Shown here one piece after another: positions 38,660-46,248 of a stretch of DNA of 64,000 nucleotides; positions within the stretch are counted from its first letter, which is position 1, and each line of letters begins with the position of its first letter. Both the position numbers and the translations under genes were made by a program. Location of the stretch: positions 62,001 through 126,000 of the forward strand of contig NZ_JBDZDS010000008.1 of NCBI RefSeq assembly GCF_040045035.1. Direction: 5' to 3'. The DNA is from Pseudaminobacter sp040045035. Lineage in GTDB: Bacteria > Pseudomonadota > Alphaproteobacteria > Rhizobiales > Rhizobiaceae. The notes beneath the pieces were generated by a model that saw nothing but the letters and a program-made list of their open reading frames with translations, was not told the origin of the DNA and did not search any database.

Positions 38660-39244
38660 ATGTCAGACATCCCAATCAAGAAGCTCGTTGTCCAGATCGA
38701 GGAGATATTCCACGAGGGCGGCCCGCGCGCCGAAAAGCCCTTGAAGCGTGGCGCGGTGCTGGCCGTGGTCGAAAATCCGTTTGCCGGCCGCTACGTCGAG
38801 GAGATCGCCGGGTTCATGGAAGATCTGAAGCCGGTCGGGCTGACCATGGCGCGCAAGCTGCTGGAAGCCATGGGCGGCGATGCGAGCGAGATCGAGGCCT
38901 ATGGCAAGGGCGCCATCGTTGGCGGTGCGGGCGAACTGGAGCATGGGGCGCTGTGGCACAATCCGGGTGGCTATGCGATGCGCGAGCTTCTGGGCGATAC
39001 CAAGGCTATCGTCCCCTCCACCAAGAAGGTCGGCGGCCCCGGCGCGCGAATCGACATTCCGGTCGCCCACGTCAACGCCGCTTATGTGCGCAGCCATTTC
39101 GACGCGATCGAGGTGGGCATCAATGATTCGCCGCGCGCAAACGAAATCGTGCTGGTGCTGGCGATGACGACGGGTTCGCGCATCCATGCGCGTGTGGGTG
39201 GCCTTGCAGCCAAGGACATCAAGGGAGAGGACGGTTTGCGATGA
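38660..39244 (+). CDS. PF06684 (amino acid synthesis/DUF1185) family protein, copy 1
   Basis: The 194-residue cytosolic protein has the hallmarks of the PF06684 family: an N-terminal VQIEEIFHEGG, RGAVLAVVENPFAGRYVEEI, and the C-terminal IDIPVAHVNAAYVRSHFDAI and ARVGGLAAKDIKGEDGLR. No reaction is established for the family as far as I recall, despite its Pfam name. The structures I remember have a chorismate-mutase-like fold. GAGAGG precedes ATG 38660, and the gene overlaps the next by 4 bases. Its neighbours (nucleoside importer, hydrolases, enamidase-like and amidase-like enzymes) suggest an enzyme step on a nucleobase-derived ring. It is a paralogue of the next gene. Confidence 0.85.
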   Translation: MSDIPIKKLVVQIEEIFHEGGPRAEKPLKRGAVLAVVENPFAGRYVEEIAGFMEDLKPVGLTMARKLLEAMGGDASEIEAYGKGAIVGGAGELEHGALWHNPGGYAMRELLGDTKAIVPSTKKVGGPGARIDIPVAHVNAAYVRSHFDAIEVGINDSPRANEIVLVLAMTTGSRIHARVGGLAAKDIKGEDGLR

Positions 39245-39825
39245 GCGTCGAGATCCGCAAGATATTCACGGTCGTCGAGGAAATCCGTGTCGAGGGCGGC
39301 CGCCCGGTCAACCCGCCCACACGCCGCGCCGCTGCGGTTGCGGTCATCCGTAACCCTTACGCGAACCAGTTCGTGGACGACCTGTCGAAGCTCAGCGATA
39401 TCGGCGAGGAACTCGGCGACATCTTGCCGCGTCGCGCGGTGGAGGCCCTGGGCATTGACGGTTCCGCCGTCGAGAGTTTTGGCAAGGCGGCCGTGGTCGG
39501 CGCGGACGGCGAGCTCGAGCACGCCGCTGCCATCCTGCACCCGAAGCTGGGCGCCCCGTTCCGGACCATTCTGGGCAAGGGCGCGGCGCTGATCCCGTCG
39601 TCGAAGAAGCGGGGCGGCCTCGGCGCGCCGATCGACATTCCGCTCGGCCACAAGGACGCGGCCAAGGTGCGCAGTCATTTCGACGGCATGGAAGTGCGCG
39701 TTCCGGATGCGCCGCGCGACGACGAGATCGTGGTGGCGATCGCGGTGACCGATTCGGGCCGCCCGCACCCGCGCGTCGGCGGACTGACCAAGGAAGAGGT
39801 GAAGGGCGAAGACGGACTCGTCTAA
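39241..39825 (+). CDS. PF06684 (amino acid synthesis/DUF1185) family protein, copy 2
   Basis: Also 194 residues, this paralogue follows the same plan as copy 1: FTVVEEIRVEGGRPVNPPTR, VAVIRNPYANQFVDDL, ALIPSSKKRGGLGAPIDIPL, KVRSHFDGMEVRVPDAPRDD and HPRVGGLTKEEVKGEDGLV. Equal length and colinear motifs, but clearly diverged sequence, suggest an ancient duplication and perhaps a heteromeric complex. The ATG overlaps copy 1's stop (ATGA), so the two are coupled. It ends before a convergent hairpin terminator. Function is unknown. Confidence 0.85.
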   Translation: MSVEIRKIFTVVEEIRVEGGRPVNPPTRRAAAVAVIRNPYANQFVDDLSKLSDIGEELGDILPRRAVEALGIDGSAVESFGKAAVVGADGELEHAAAILHPKLGAPFRTILGKGAALIPSSKKRGGLGAPIDIPLGHKDAAKVRSHFDGMEVRVPDAPRDDEIVVAIAVTDSGRPHPRVGGLTKEEVKGEDGLV

Positions 39826-39837
39826 GCCTTCGAGATT

Positions 39838-39869
39838 GTTCCGCCGCGGCTAGTCGCTCGCGGCGGAAC
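39838..39869. terminator. Convergent hairpin between PF06684 copy 2 and amidohydrolase
   Basis: GTTCCGCCGCG (39838-39848) pairs perfectly with CGCGGCGGAAC (39859-39869) around a 10-base loop. There is no long T-run, but position between convergent stops (39825 and 39880) supports bidirectional termination. Confidence 0.65.
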
Positions 39870-39879
39870 CTTGCGGCCC

Positions 39880-41082
39880 TCAGGCCGCGACTGTTTCAGG
39901 AACCCGGGCTGCCGGGGGCGTGTTGCGGCTGCGGCCCGTGCGGACCACGCCGTCCACCATGATCATGCCGATGCCGGGCAGGTTGCCCATCGTGATGCTG
40001 TCGAGGAAGTCCTTGCCGCCGCCGCCCAGGGCTTGGTCCATGAAGACCAGATCGGCCGCGCGGCCGGCAGCGACGAGGCCGCGATCGTCCAGCTTGCGCA
40101 CGCGGGCGATGTTGCCGGTGGCGAAGCAGAACGCGACTTCCGGCGCGACGCCGCCCAGCGAGGCCAGCATGGTGATGGTGCGCAGGATGCCGAGCGGCTG
40201 CACGCCCGAGCCGGCAGGGCCGTCGGTGCCGACGATCACGCGCGCGAGCTCGCCGCGTTCCTGGGCGATCTTCAGCACCATCAGGCCGGTGCGCAAATTG
40301 CCGTTGTGGACGATTTCCAGCGCGCGCGTGCTTTCCTCGCAGACGCGGATGATTTCATCGTCGGGCAGGGCGGTCGGGCCGCCATTGACGTGGGCGATCA
40401 CGTCGGCGTCAACTTCCAGCACCACGTCGGCGCCGATGCGGCCGGAGCCGGGGATCGAGGGGCCGCCGGTGTGGGTCATCGACGTCATGCCGTATTTGCG
40501 CGCCCAGGCGATCATCTGCCGGCCGGTCGGGCCGTCCTTGACGCCGCCAAGACCGACCTCGCCGATAAGCGTCACGCCGGCCTCGGCGAGTTCGCGGAAA
40601 TAGTCTTCCGTCATCCCGTGCTCGAGCACCGGCGCGCCGGCGATGATCTTCATGCCGCTGGGGCGGAAATTGGCGAAGCTGCGCTGCGCGGCGATGGCCA
40701 GCGCCTTGATGCCCACGAGGTCGCGCGGGCGGCCGGGGTAATGCGCCTCGCCGGCCGAGATCACCGTGGTCACGCCGCCATGCAGGGTGGAATCGAGCCA
40801 GCCCATCTGGTTCTGGCGCGGCGTCCAGTCGCCGGCTACGGGGTGCACGTGGTTGTCGATGAGGCCGGGCGTGACGACGCAGCCCTGCGCGTCGATGATC
40901 GTCTTGGCGCCTTCGAGGTTGAGGTCGGCAGCCTTGCCGACGGCGCTGATGCGCTCGCCGGTGCAGACGATGGTGTCGGCGTCCAGGATCGGGTTGGCGA
41001 GATCGCCGCTCAGGAGGAGGCCGATATTGCGGATGACGAGCTTGTCGCCGGCAACGGCGAGCCCATTCGGTTCAACCGACAT
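39880..41082 (-). CDS. Enamidase-like amidohydrolase
   Basis: The 400-residue protein is a metal-dependent amidohydrolase with TPGLIDNHVHPVAGD (HxH ligands), GEVGLGG, SMTHTGG, AHVNGGPTALPDDEI and RVIVGTDGPAGSGVQPLGIL. This motif set, including LHGGVTTVISAGEAHYPGRP and the SRNTPPAAR tail, closely resembles the Eubacterium barkeri enamidase as I remember it. That enzyme opens 6-oxo-1,4,5,6-tetrahydronicotinate to 2-formylglutarate and ammonia. Here it probably hydrolyses a cyclic enamide or lactam derived from a nucleobase or nicotinate. AAGGAAAA lies upstream of ATG 41082. The gene is downstream of the MarR regulator on the same strand. The exact ring substrate is not determinable. Confidence 0.8.
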   Translation of the reverse strand: MSVEPNGLAVAGDKLVIRNIGLLLSGDLANPILDADTIVCTGERISAVGKAADLNLEGAKTIIDAQGCVVTPGLIDNHVHPVAGDWTPRQNQMGWLDSTLHGGVTTVISAGEAHYPGRPRDLVGIKALAIAAQRSFANFRPSGMKIIAGAPVLEHGMTEDYFRELAEAGVTLIGEVGLGGVKDGPTGRQMIAWARKYGMTSMTHTGGPSIPGSGRIGADVVLEVDADVIAHVNGGPTALPDDEIIRVCEESTRALEIVHNGNLRTGLMVLKIAQERGELARVIVGTDGPAGSGVQPLGILRTITMLASLGGVAPEVAFCFATGNIARVRKLDDRGLVAAGRAADLVFMDQALGGGGKDFLDSITMGNLPGIGMIMVDGVVRTGRSRNTPPAARVPETVAA

Positions 41083-41143
41083 TCAAAATTTTCCTTTTCA
41101 AGTCTTGCGGATTGGTACTCGGCCGAAGCCTCCGCCGGGCTGG

Positions 41144-41677
41144 TCAGTCCTCGCTGCCGATACGGTGCAACAGGTCGAGAAGGGTCTTCTGCTCTTCCGC
41201 CGACAGCGGCGAAAGCAGCTTGCGCCCGACCTCCATGCTGCGGTCGAGGCGTTCGAGCGTGTAGTGCGAGCCGGCATCCGTCAGCGTGATGATGATCAGG
41301 CGCTGGTCGGTCTCGGAATGGCTGCGCTTGATGAGGCCCTGCTTGAGCAGCTTGCGCACCACGATGCTGATCGTGGAGGGATCCATCGCCGTCAGCCGGC
41401 CGAGATGGTTCTGCGAGACCTCGCCATAGCGCAGGATCGTCGCCAGGGCGGCGAACTGGGTGGGCGAGAGGTCTTCGCCAGCCATGACCTGCTGGAAGCA
41501 GAGCGTAGCGCGCTGATGCGCGCGGCGAATGGCATGCGCCGGATGCGCGTCGAGATCGTAGCCCGACTTTTCATAGAGCTCGACGGCTTCGACACGGCTG
41601 ATCGGCTTGGCGGCGCGAGCGGATTTTTTTCGCCCGGCTTTGGCGCTGTCGTCCTGGACTTCGCTGTCTGTCGTCAC
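41144..41677 (-). CDS. MarR family transcriptional regulator
   Basis: The 177-residue protein has a Lys/Ala-rich N-terminal tail (about 25 residues) and a winged-helix MarR domain: LSPTQFAALATILRYGEVSQ, LTAMDPSTISIVVRKLLKQG and the wing SETDQRLIIITLTDAG. It starts at GTG 41677 with AAGGGAGCGAAA just upstream. MarR proteins usually repress nearby catabolic genes and are released by the substrate or an intermediate. Here the targets are probably the importer, PF06684 and isochorismatase promoters that share an 18-bp dyad. It lies between the enamidase-like and isochorismatase-like genes, same strand. Confidence 0.9.
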   Translation of the reverse strand: MTTDSEVQDDSAKAGRKKSARAAKPISRVEAVELYEKSGYDLDAHPAHAIRRAHQRATLCFQQVMAGEDLSPTQFAALATILRYGEVSQNHLGRLTAMDPSTISIVVRKLLKQGLIKRSHSETDQRLIIITLTDAGSHYTLERLDRSMEVGRKLLSPLSAEEQKTLLDLLHRIGSED

Positions 41678-41747
41678 TTTCGCTCCCTTCCCGTGTTCAC
41701 CCGGCGCCGTCGACTGTCGGCTCCACTCCCCATTCGCCTGCCGGTAT

Positions 41748-42392
41748 TTAGCCGGCGGCGTTAAGGTTGTGCAGGACTGCGCCAGAATGCAACGCCTGGG
41801 TTACGCTCGCTGCGTCGCTGACGACGCCGAAATGCGTGGCGATGTCGTAAAGGCTGCTTTCCTGCTCGCGCGGGCCGGTGGCGGCGCAGCAATCGCTCGG
41901 AACCACCACTTCGTAGCCGTTGAAGAAGGCGTCGTGGACGGTGGAGCGCACGCAGATGTTGGTGACCACGCCGAAGACGACGATCTGGTCGACCAGCATG
42001 TCCTTCAGCGTCATGTCGAGGTCGGTCTGGAAGAAGGCCGAGTAGCGGCGCTTGATGATGTGGATCTCGTCGTCGCGTGCGCCGAGGTCCTCGATGATTT
42101 CGACGCCCCAGGTGCCTTCCACGCAGTGCGGCGTGCGCTTTACCCATTCGCGGTCTCGACGCATGTTGCGGCGGTGCGCGTCGTGGACCCAGATGACCGG
42201 GGCGCCAGCCTTGCGAGCGGCGTCGATGACGCTGAGCTGCGGCGCCACCAGCGCCTCGTAGCCCGGCAGCACCATTGCGCCGCCCGGCTTGCAGAAGTCG
42301 TTCACCATGTCCACGACGATCACGGCGGCGCGCGCCGGGTCGAGACGAATGTTGCCGTCGTGGCGATGCGACGAAAAGCTATCCGCGGTCAT
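41748..42392 (-). CDS. Isochorismatase-fold cysteine hydrolase (amidase)
   Basis: The 214-residue protein has the full Asp-Lys-Cys catalytic triad of cysteine hydrolases: D28 in VIVVDMVNDF, K114 in HIIKRRYSAF and C147 in VTNICVRSTV, the last preceded by the non-prolyl cis-peptide region. The family includes nicotinamidase, maleamate amidohydrolase, N-carbamoylsarcosine amidase and ureidoacrylate hydrolase, so an amide- or carbamoyl-cleaving step fits. True isochorismatases lack the cysteine, so that activity is excluded. It follows a 16-bp dyad at 42422-42437 and is on the same strand as the MarR and enamidase-like genes. A nucleobase-ring degradation step is inferred from context. Confidence 0.88.
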   Translation of the reverse strand: MTADSFSSHRHDGNIRLDPARAAVIVVDMVNDFCKPGGAMVLPGYEALVAPQLSVIDAARKAGAPVIWVHDAHRRNMRRDREWVKRTPHCVEGTWGVEIIEDLGARDDEIHIIKRRYSAFFQTDLDMTLKDMLVDQIVVFGVVTNICVRSTVHDAFFNGYEVVVPSDCCAATGPREQESSLYDIATHFGVVSDAASVTQALHSGAVLHNLNAAG

Positions 42393-42418
42393 GGTGCGAA
42401 ACCCTCAACATGTGCCAA

Positions 42419-42436
42419 TTGTTTGTGTACATACAA
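42419..42436. promoter_or_regulatory. Candidate operator upstream of the isochorismatase-like gene
   Basis: TTGTTTGTGTACATACAA (42419-42436) includes the dyad TTTGT-N6-ACAAA. It matches the importer-side site at 38467 in 13 of 18 positions and resembles the PF06684-side site at 38601. It ends 27 bases upstream of the ATG at 42392 (minus strand), well placed to block initiation. Confidence 0.45.
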
Positions 42437-42679
42437 AAACCCTGCGGCCGGCGAAGTCAATCCCGCGGCGCTGCACTGCGGCGCAAAGAGAGACCGTGTC
42501 ACCAACTTTAGCTGTGAACCGCGATTTGGGCATGGCGCGCTCCATTGACAAGCCGCCGGATTATGCTCTTCGAATTGTATGACCATCAATGATATGACGC
42601 CAGAAGCCGACTCGGGGCAGTGGCCGCAGGCCGTCCCTGGCGGCATGTTCCGGGTTCAGCCCCGAGAGAAGGAGCCGAT

Positions 42680-43522
42680 ATGAAAGTCGTCGTAACAGGA
42701 TCGAGCGGCCTGCTGGGCCGGCATGTCGCCGAGGCGCTGGTGGAAGCGGGGCACGACGTGCTGGGCATCGACATGGCCCCGCCCAGCAAGGGCGGGTGGC
42801 AGCATGTCACGGCCGATCTCACCGACCTCGGCGCGACGCTGCAGCTCATCGGCCCTTGCGAGACGGTGGTGCATATCGCGGCGATCCCGCGGCCGACCGG
42901 GCGCGCCCCGGCCGAAGTGTTCCGCACCAATCTCGCGGCCGCCTACAACGTGGTGGAGGCAGCGGTGAAGGCCGGCGCCTCTCGCTTTGTCTATGCGTCC
43001 TCCTTCAGCGTGCTGGGCTATCCCTTCGCCGAAAATTTCCAGGCGCCGCACTACCTGCCGGTGGACCAGAACCATCCCATCGGCGCGCAGGATGCCTACG
43101 GCCTGTCGAAATGGCTGGGCGAGGAGGTTGTTGAGGCGGCCGTGCGCCGCGGCGCCTTCTCGGCGGTCAGCCTGCGCATGCCCTGGATCCAGACCCCGGA
43201 AACCTTCTTCAACGAGGTGGGGCCGCGCCGCGTGCTGGCCGATTCTTCGCGCGACCTGTGGAGCTATCTCGACGCCCGCGATGCCGCCGATGCCTTCCTC
43301 AAGGCGCTTGCCTGGAAGGGGGAGGGGCATCTGCGCACCTTCCTCAGCGCCGCCGACAGCTATTCCGAGGAAGAAACTGCGGTGCTGGCCGAGCGCGCAT
43401 TCCCCGGCGTGCCGTTCTCCCGACCCATTCCCGGCCATGGCGCGGTGATCGACAACGTCCATGCGCGCGAAACGCTCGGCTTCGAGCCGCGCCATTCCTG
43501 GCGCTCGTACAAGAATTCCTGA
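42680..43522 (+). CDS. NAD(P)-dependent sugar epimerase/dehydratase-like protein
   Basis: The 280-residue extended-SDR protein has the Rossmann motif VVVTGSSGLLGRHVAEAL, the segment VVHIAAIPRPTGRAPAEVFR, and the YxxxK catalytic pair in QDAYGLSKWLGEE. AAGGAG lies 8 bases before ATG 42680. It resembles UDP-sugar epimerases and uronate dehydrogenase-like enzymes, but is shorter than GalE. The substrate is unknown. An SDR gene follows after 11 bases with its own strong ribosome-binding site, so they form a two-gene unit, probably for oxidation or rearrangement of a sugar or sugar acid. It is divergent from the isochorismatase-like gene. Confidence 0.82.
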   Translation: MKVVVTGSSGLLGRHVAEALVEAGHDVLGIDMAPPSKGGWQHVTADLTDLGATLQLIGPCETVVHIAAIPRPTGRAPAEVFRTNLAAAYNVVEAAVKAGASRFVYASSFSVLGYPFAENFQAPHYLPVDQNHPIGAQDAYGLSKWLGEEVVEAAVRRGAFSAVSLRMPWIQTPETFFNEVGPRRVLADSSRDLWSYLDARDAADAFLKALAWKGEGHLRTFLSAADSYSEEETAVLAERAFPGVPFSRPIPGHGAVIDNVHARETLGFEPRHSWRSYKNS

Positions 43523-43533
43523 AGGAGACGAAC

Positions 43534-44340
43534 ATGAATCGCTTTGAAAACAAGGTCGTCGTCGTCACCGGCGGTGCAGGCGCCATCGGCGGCGCGGCTG
43601 TGCGCCGCTTCCTCGAAGAGGGTGCGCGGGTGGCAGTCGTCGATCGCGACGGCGCCAAGGCCGAGGCATTCGCCGCCGAGCTGGGCGAGCGCGCGCTGGC
43701 CGTTGCCGCCGATGTTTCCGACGAGGCCGATGTTCAGCGTGCCATCGACAAGACGGTCTCCACCTTCGGCCGTCTCGACGTGGTGTTCAACAATGCCGGG
43801 ATTTCCGGACAGGTGGCCCCGGTCCACGCGCTTGCGGTCGAGGACTGGGACGCGATCGTGCGCATCAATCTGCGCAGCGTCTTCCTCGTGCTGAAGGCGG
43901 CGCTCAACGCCATGATCGAGGCGAAGATCGAAGGCTCCATCGTCAATATGGGTTCCTCGATGGCCGGCTGGGACGTGCTTTCCGGCGGTGCCGGCTACGC
44001 CTCGACCAAGCATGGCGTCGTCGGCCTGACGCGCGTGGCGGCACTCGACGCCGCGCCCTACGGCATCCGCATCAACGCGATCTGCCCCGGTGTGATCGAG
44101 ACGACGCTCGGCGTGCCGGCAGCGGATCGCCAGGCCTATCAGGCCGGTATCCAGCGATTTGCCAACCGTATTCCGCTGCGCCGCGTCGGCCAGCCTGAGG
44201 ATGTCGCGGCTACCGTGGCGTTCCTTGCTTCGGACGAAGCTCGGCACATCACCGGCGTCGACTGGCTGATCGATGGCGGCCAGACGCTGCAGAGCTGGGC
44301 CAACGCCCCCGAAGCGGAAGCCTATCCGCGCCATCGGTAA
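43534..44340 (+). CDS. SDR family NAD(P)-dependent oxidoreductase
   Basis: The 268-residue classical short-chain dehydrogenase has TGGAGAIGG (cofactor glycine motif), an Asp after beta2 (VAVVDRDG) implying NAD preference, NNAG, an active-site Ser region (NMGSSMAGWD), YASTK (catalytic Tyr-Lys) and the C-terminal ITGVDWLIDGGQTLQSW. GAAGGAG precedes ATG 43534. It is co-transcribed with the epimerase-like gene. Sugar-alcohol or 3-hydroxyacid oxidation is typical for such SDRs, but no substrate can be assigned. Confidence 0.88.
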   Translation: MNRFENKVVVVTGGAGAIGGAAVRRFLEEGARVAVVDRDGAKAEAFAAELGERALAVAADVSDEADVQRAIDKTVSTFGRLDVVFNNAGISGQVAPVHALAVEDWDAIVRINLRSVFLVLKAALNAMIEAKIEGSIVNMGSSMAGWDVLSGGAGYASTKHGVVGLTRVAALDAAPYGIRINAICPGVIETTLGVPAADRQAYQAGIQRFANRIPLRRVGQPEDVAATVAFLASDEARHITGVDWLIDGGQTLQSWANAPEAEAYPRHR

Positions 44341-44356
44341 GCGAAGCGTTCAATGC

Positions 44357-44383
44357 CCCCGGGCGGCGCAACGCCGTCCGGGG
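44357..44383. terminator. GC-rich hairpin between convergent SDR and LhgO-like genes
   Basis: CCCCGGGCGGCG (44357-44368) pairs with CGCCGTCCGGGG (44372-44383), with one G-T wobble and a 3-base loop. It lies just past the SDR stop (44340) and before the end of the convergent oxidoreductase (44400). A TTTT at 44398-44401 lies downstream on the plus strand. Confidence 0.55.
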
Positions 44384-44399
44384 TGCGCCTCTGGGCCTT

Positions 44400-45518
44400 T
44401 TACGGGCGCGCGGCTAGCGCCAGTCGCGCCACATGCTCGGCAATCGCCAGGCTCGAGGTCAGGCCGGGACTTTCGATGCCGAACAGGTTGACGATGCCCG
44501 CTGCCCGATGCGCCTCCGGCCCCTGGATCAGGAAATCCGCGTTCGGCTCTCCCGGGCCGGACAGTTTCGGGCGGATGCCGCTATAGGTCGGGCTCAGGCT
44601 GCCGTCGGCGAGGTCGGGCCAGTACTTCCTGATCTCGCCGTAAAAATGGTCGGCGCGGCGCGGGTCGACCTTGTAGTCCAGCCCTTCCACCCATTCGACG
44701 TCCGGGCCGAAACGGGCCGAGCCGTTGAGGTCGAGCGTCAGGTGCACGCCGAGGCCGCCCGGCTCCGGCACCGGGTAGATCAGCCGCGAGAATGCCGGCC
44801 GGCCGGTCACTGAAAAATAGTTGCCCTTGGCGTAGCGCAGCGGTGGCACGAAGCTGCCGTCGAACCCTTCAAGAGAGCGGGCGATGGCGTTGGCCGAAAG
44901 CCCGGCCGCGTTGATGAAGCACCTTGCCGCAATCTCGAATTCGCCGCCCGCGCTGTCACGCGTCTGCAGCACCACGTGGTCGGCTTCGAGGCGCCCGGAG
45001 ACGATCCGGGTGTTGAGCGAGAGGAAGCAGCCATGCTCCTCGGCCTCGCCCAGCAAGGCCAGCATCAGCCCATGGCTGTCGATGATGCCGGTCGAAGGCG
45101 ACAGCAGCGCCGCGGTGCAGCGCAGCGACGGCTCCAGCGCCTGCGCCTGGGCGGCGGTCAGTGCCACCAGATCGTCGACGCCGCAGGCCCGCGCCCTGTC
45201 GACGATGGTGGCGAGCGTCGCCTCCTGGTCGGCGTGGGTCGCCACGATGAGCTTGCCGCAACGGCGGTGGGGCACATTGCGCTCTTCGGCGAAGCGATAG
45301 AGTTTTTCGCGGCCCTCTACGCACAGCTTCGCCTTCAGCGATCCGGGCTGGTAATAGAGCCCGGCATGGATCACCTCGGAATTGCGCGAGCTGGTCTGCG
45401 TGCCGATGGCTTCCTCGGCCTCGATGACGATCGTCTCCCAGCCGAGCCTGGAGACCTCGCGGGCGATGGCCAGGCCGATGACGCCTGCGCCGGCGATGAT
45501 GCAGTCGACCTGTTCCAT
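44400..45518 (-). CDS. FAD-dependent oxidoreductase, L-2-hydroxyglutarate oxidase-like
   Basis: The 372-residue DAO-type flavoprotein begins with the FAD motif CIIAGAGVIGLAIAREVSRL, followed by SSRNSEVIHAGLYYQPGSLK. It has the C-terminal SPTYSGIRPKLSGPGEPNAD and NLFGIESPGLTSSLAIAEHV. These are the signature stretches of LhgO/L2HGDH, which oxidises L-2-hydroxyglutarate to 2-oxoglutarate and passes electrons to the quinone pool. AAGGACTGAG precedes ATG 45518. The gene starts 1 base after the GntR stop, so it is the second gene of a GntR-led operon. In enterobacteria, lhgO likewise sits with a GntR regulator (csiR) and an aminotransferase (gabT), which resembles this locus. Another 2-hydroxyacid is possible. 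Confidence 0.82.
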   Translation of the reverse strand: MEQVDCIIAGAGVIGLAIAREVSRLGWETIVIEAEEAIGTQTSSRNSEVIHAGLYYQPGSLKAKLCVEGREKLYRFAEERNVPHRRCGKLIVATHADQEATLATIVDRARACGVDDLVALTAAQAQALEPSLRCTAALLSPSTGIIDSHGLMLALLGEAEEHGCFLSLNTRIVSGRLEADHVVLQTRDSAGGEFEIAARCFINAAGLSANAIARSLEGFDGSFVPPLRYAKGNYFSVTGRPAFSRLIYPVPEPGGLGVHLTLDLNGSARFGPDVEWVEGLDYKVDPRRADHFYGEIRKYWPDLADGSLSPTYSGIRPKLSGPGEPNADFLIQGPEAHRAAGIVNLFGIESPGLTSSLAIAEHVARLALAARP

Positions 45519-45519
45519 C

Positions 45520-46200
45520 TCAGTCCTTGTTCTGCCGGCGCAATATGACTTCCTCGATGATCGTTTTTCCCGCCTCCTCGATATCCATAGCGATGGAGCG
45601 TTCGGCCGCGTCCGAGTCCTTGGCGATGATGGCTTCGAGAACGGAATAGTGGTGCTCGATCATGGTGCGTCCGCCGGCCTGATAGGCTTCGGCGATCAGC
45701 GGCCCCATCTGCAGCCAGAGGCGGTTCAATATGCCACGCAGCACCACCATGTCGGCGATCTCGGCGAGCGCGAAATGAAAGACCTGGTTGAGCTCGAGGG
45801 CCCGGCTCCAGTCTTTCGCCGAAATCGCGCGTTCGTTGCGTTCGATGAGATAGCGCAGCCGGGCGATGTCCTGCGGGCTGGCCTTCTGGGCGCTTTCGCG
45901 GGCGGCCAGCCCCTCCAGCTTCATCCTGATCTGCCGGATCTCCCTGTAGCGCTCCATGGTCAGGACGGGCACCCGCACCTCGCGCGCCGACTTCTGCACC
46001 AGCGCCTCGTCCTGGATCAGCCGCAGGATCGCGTCCCTGACGGGGGTCACACTGGTGCCCAGAGACTGGGCTATGTCACGGATCGTCAGGCGCGAATTCG
46101 GGGCAAAGCGTCCCTTCATCAGCGCCTCCGCTATGCGGGCATAGACGCTCTCGCCTAAATTCTCGTGTTCAAGGGTCTGGAAGTTGAAGTTTCCGCTCAT
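45520..46200 (-). CDS. GntR family regulator, FCD type
   Basis: The 226-residue protein has an N-terminal GntR winged helix (LGESVYARIAEALMKGRFAP, IRDIAQSLGTSVTPVRDAIL) and an all-helical FCD ligand domain (IRMKLEGLAARES, FHFALAEIADM, HHYSVLEAIIAKDSDAAERS). The histidines in the latter two segments are the usual metal/carboxylate ligands. FCD regulators sense small organic acids. It is transcribed away from the omega-aminotransferase and upstream of the LhgO-like oxidase. Two palindromes in the 205-bp divergent region are plausible operators. CsiR, the repressor of the E. coli glutarate/L-2-hydroxyglutarate genes, belongs to the same family. Confidence 0.9.
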   Translation of the reverse strand: MSGNFNFQTLEHENLGESVYARIAEALMKGRFAPNSRLTIRDIAQSLGTSVTPVRDAILRLIQDEALVQKSAREVRVPVLTMERYREIRQIRMKLEGLAARESAQKASPQDIARLRYLIERNERAISAKDWSRALELNQVFHFALAEIADMVVLRGILNRLWLQMGPLIAEAYQAGGRTMIEHHYSVLEAIIAKDSDAAERSIAMDIEEAGKTIIEEVILRRQNKD

Positions 46201-46248
46201 CGTTTAAGGCATCCCACGCAACCCGGCGCGTATCCTTAAAGTGCCGCA

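Noticed and set aside
41748..42392. True isochorismatase in siderophore synthesis
   Set aside because: The catalytic Cys147 triad marks the amidase branch, and no siderophore genes are nearby.
42545..42580. TTGACA promoter before the epimerase-like gene
   Set aside because: No acceptable -10 hexamer occurs at 15-19 bases; the nearest TATGCT is only 11 bases away.
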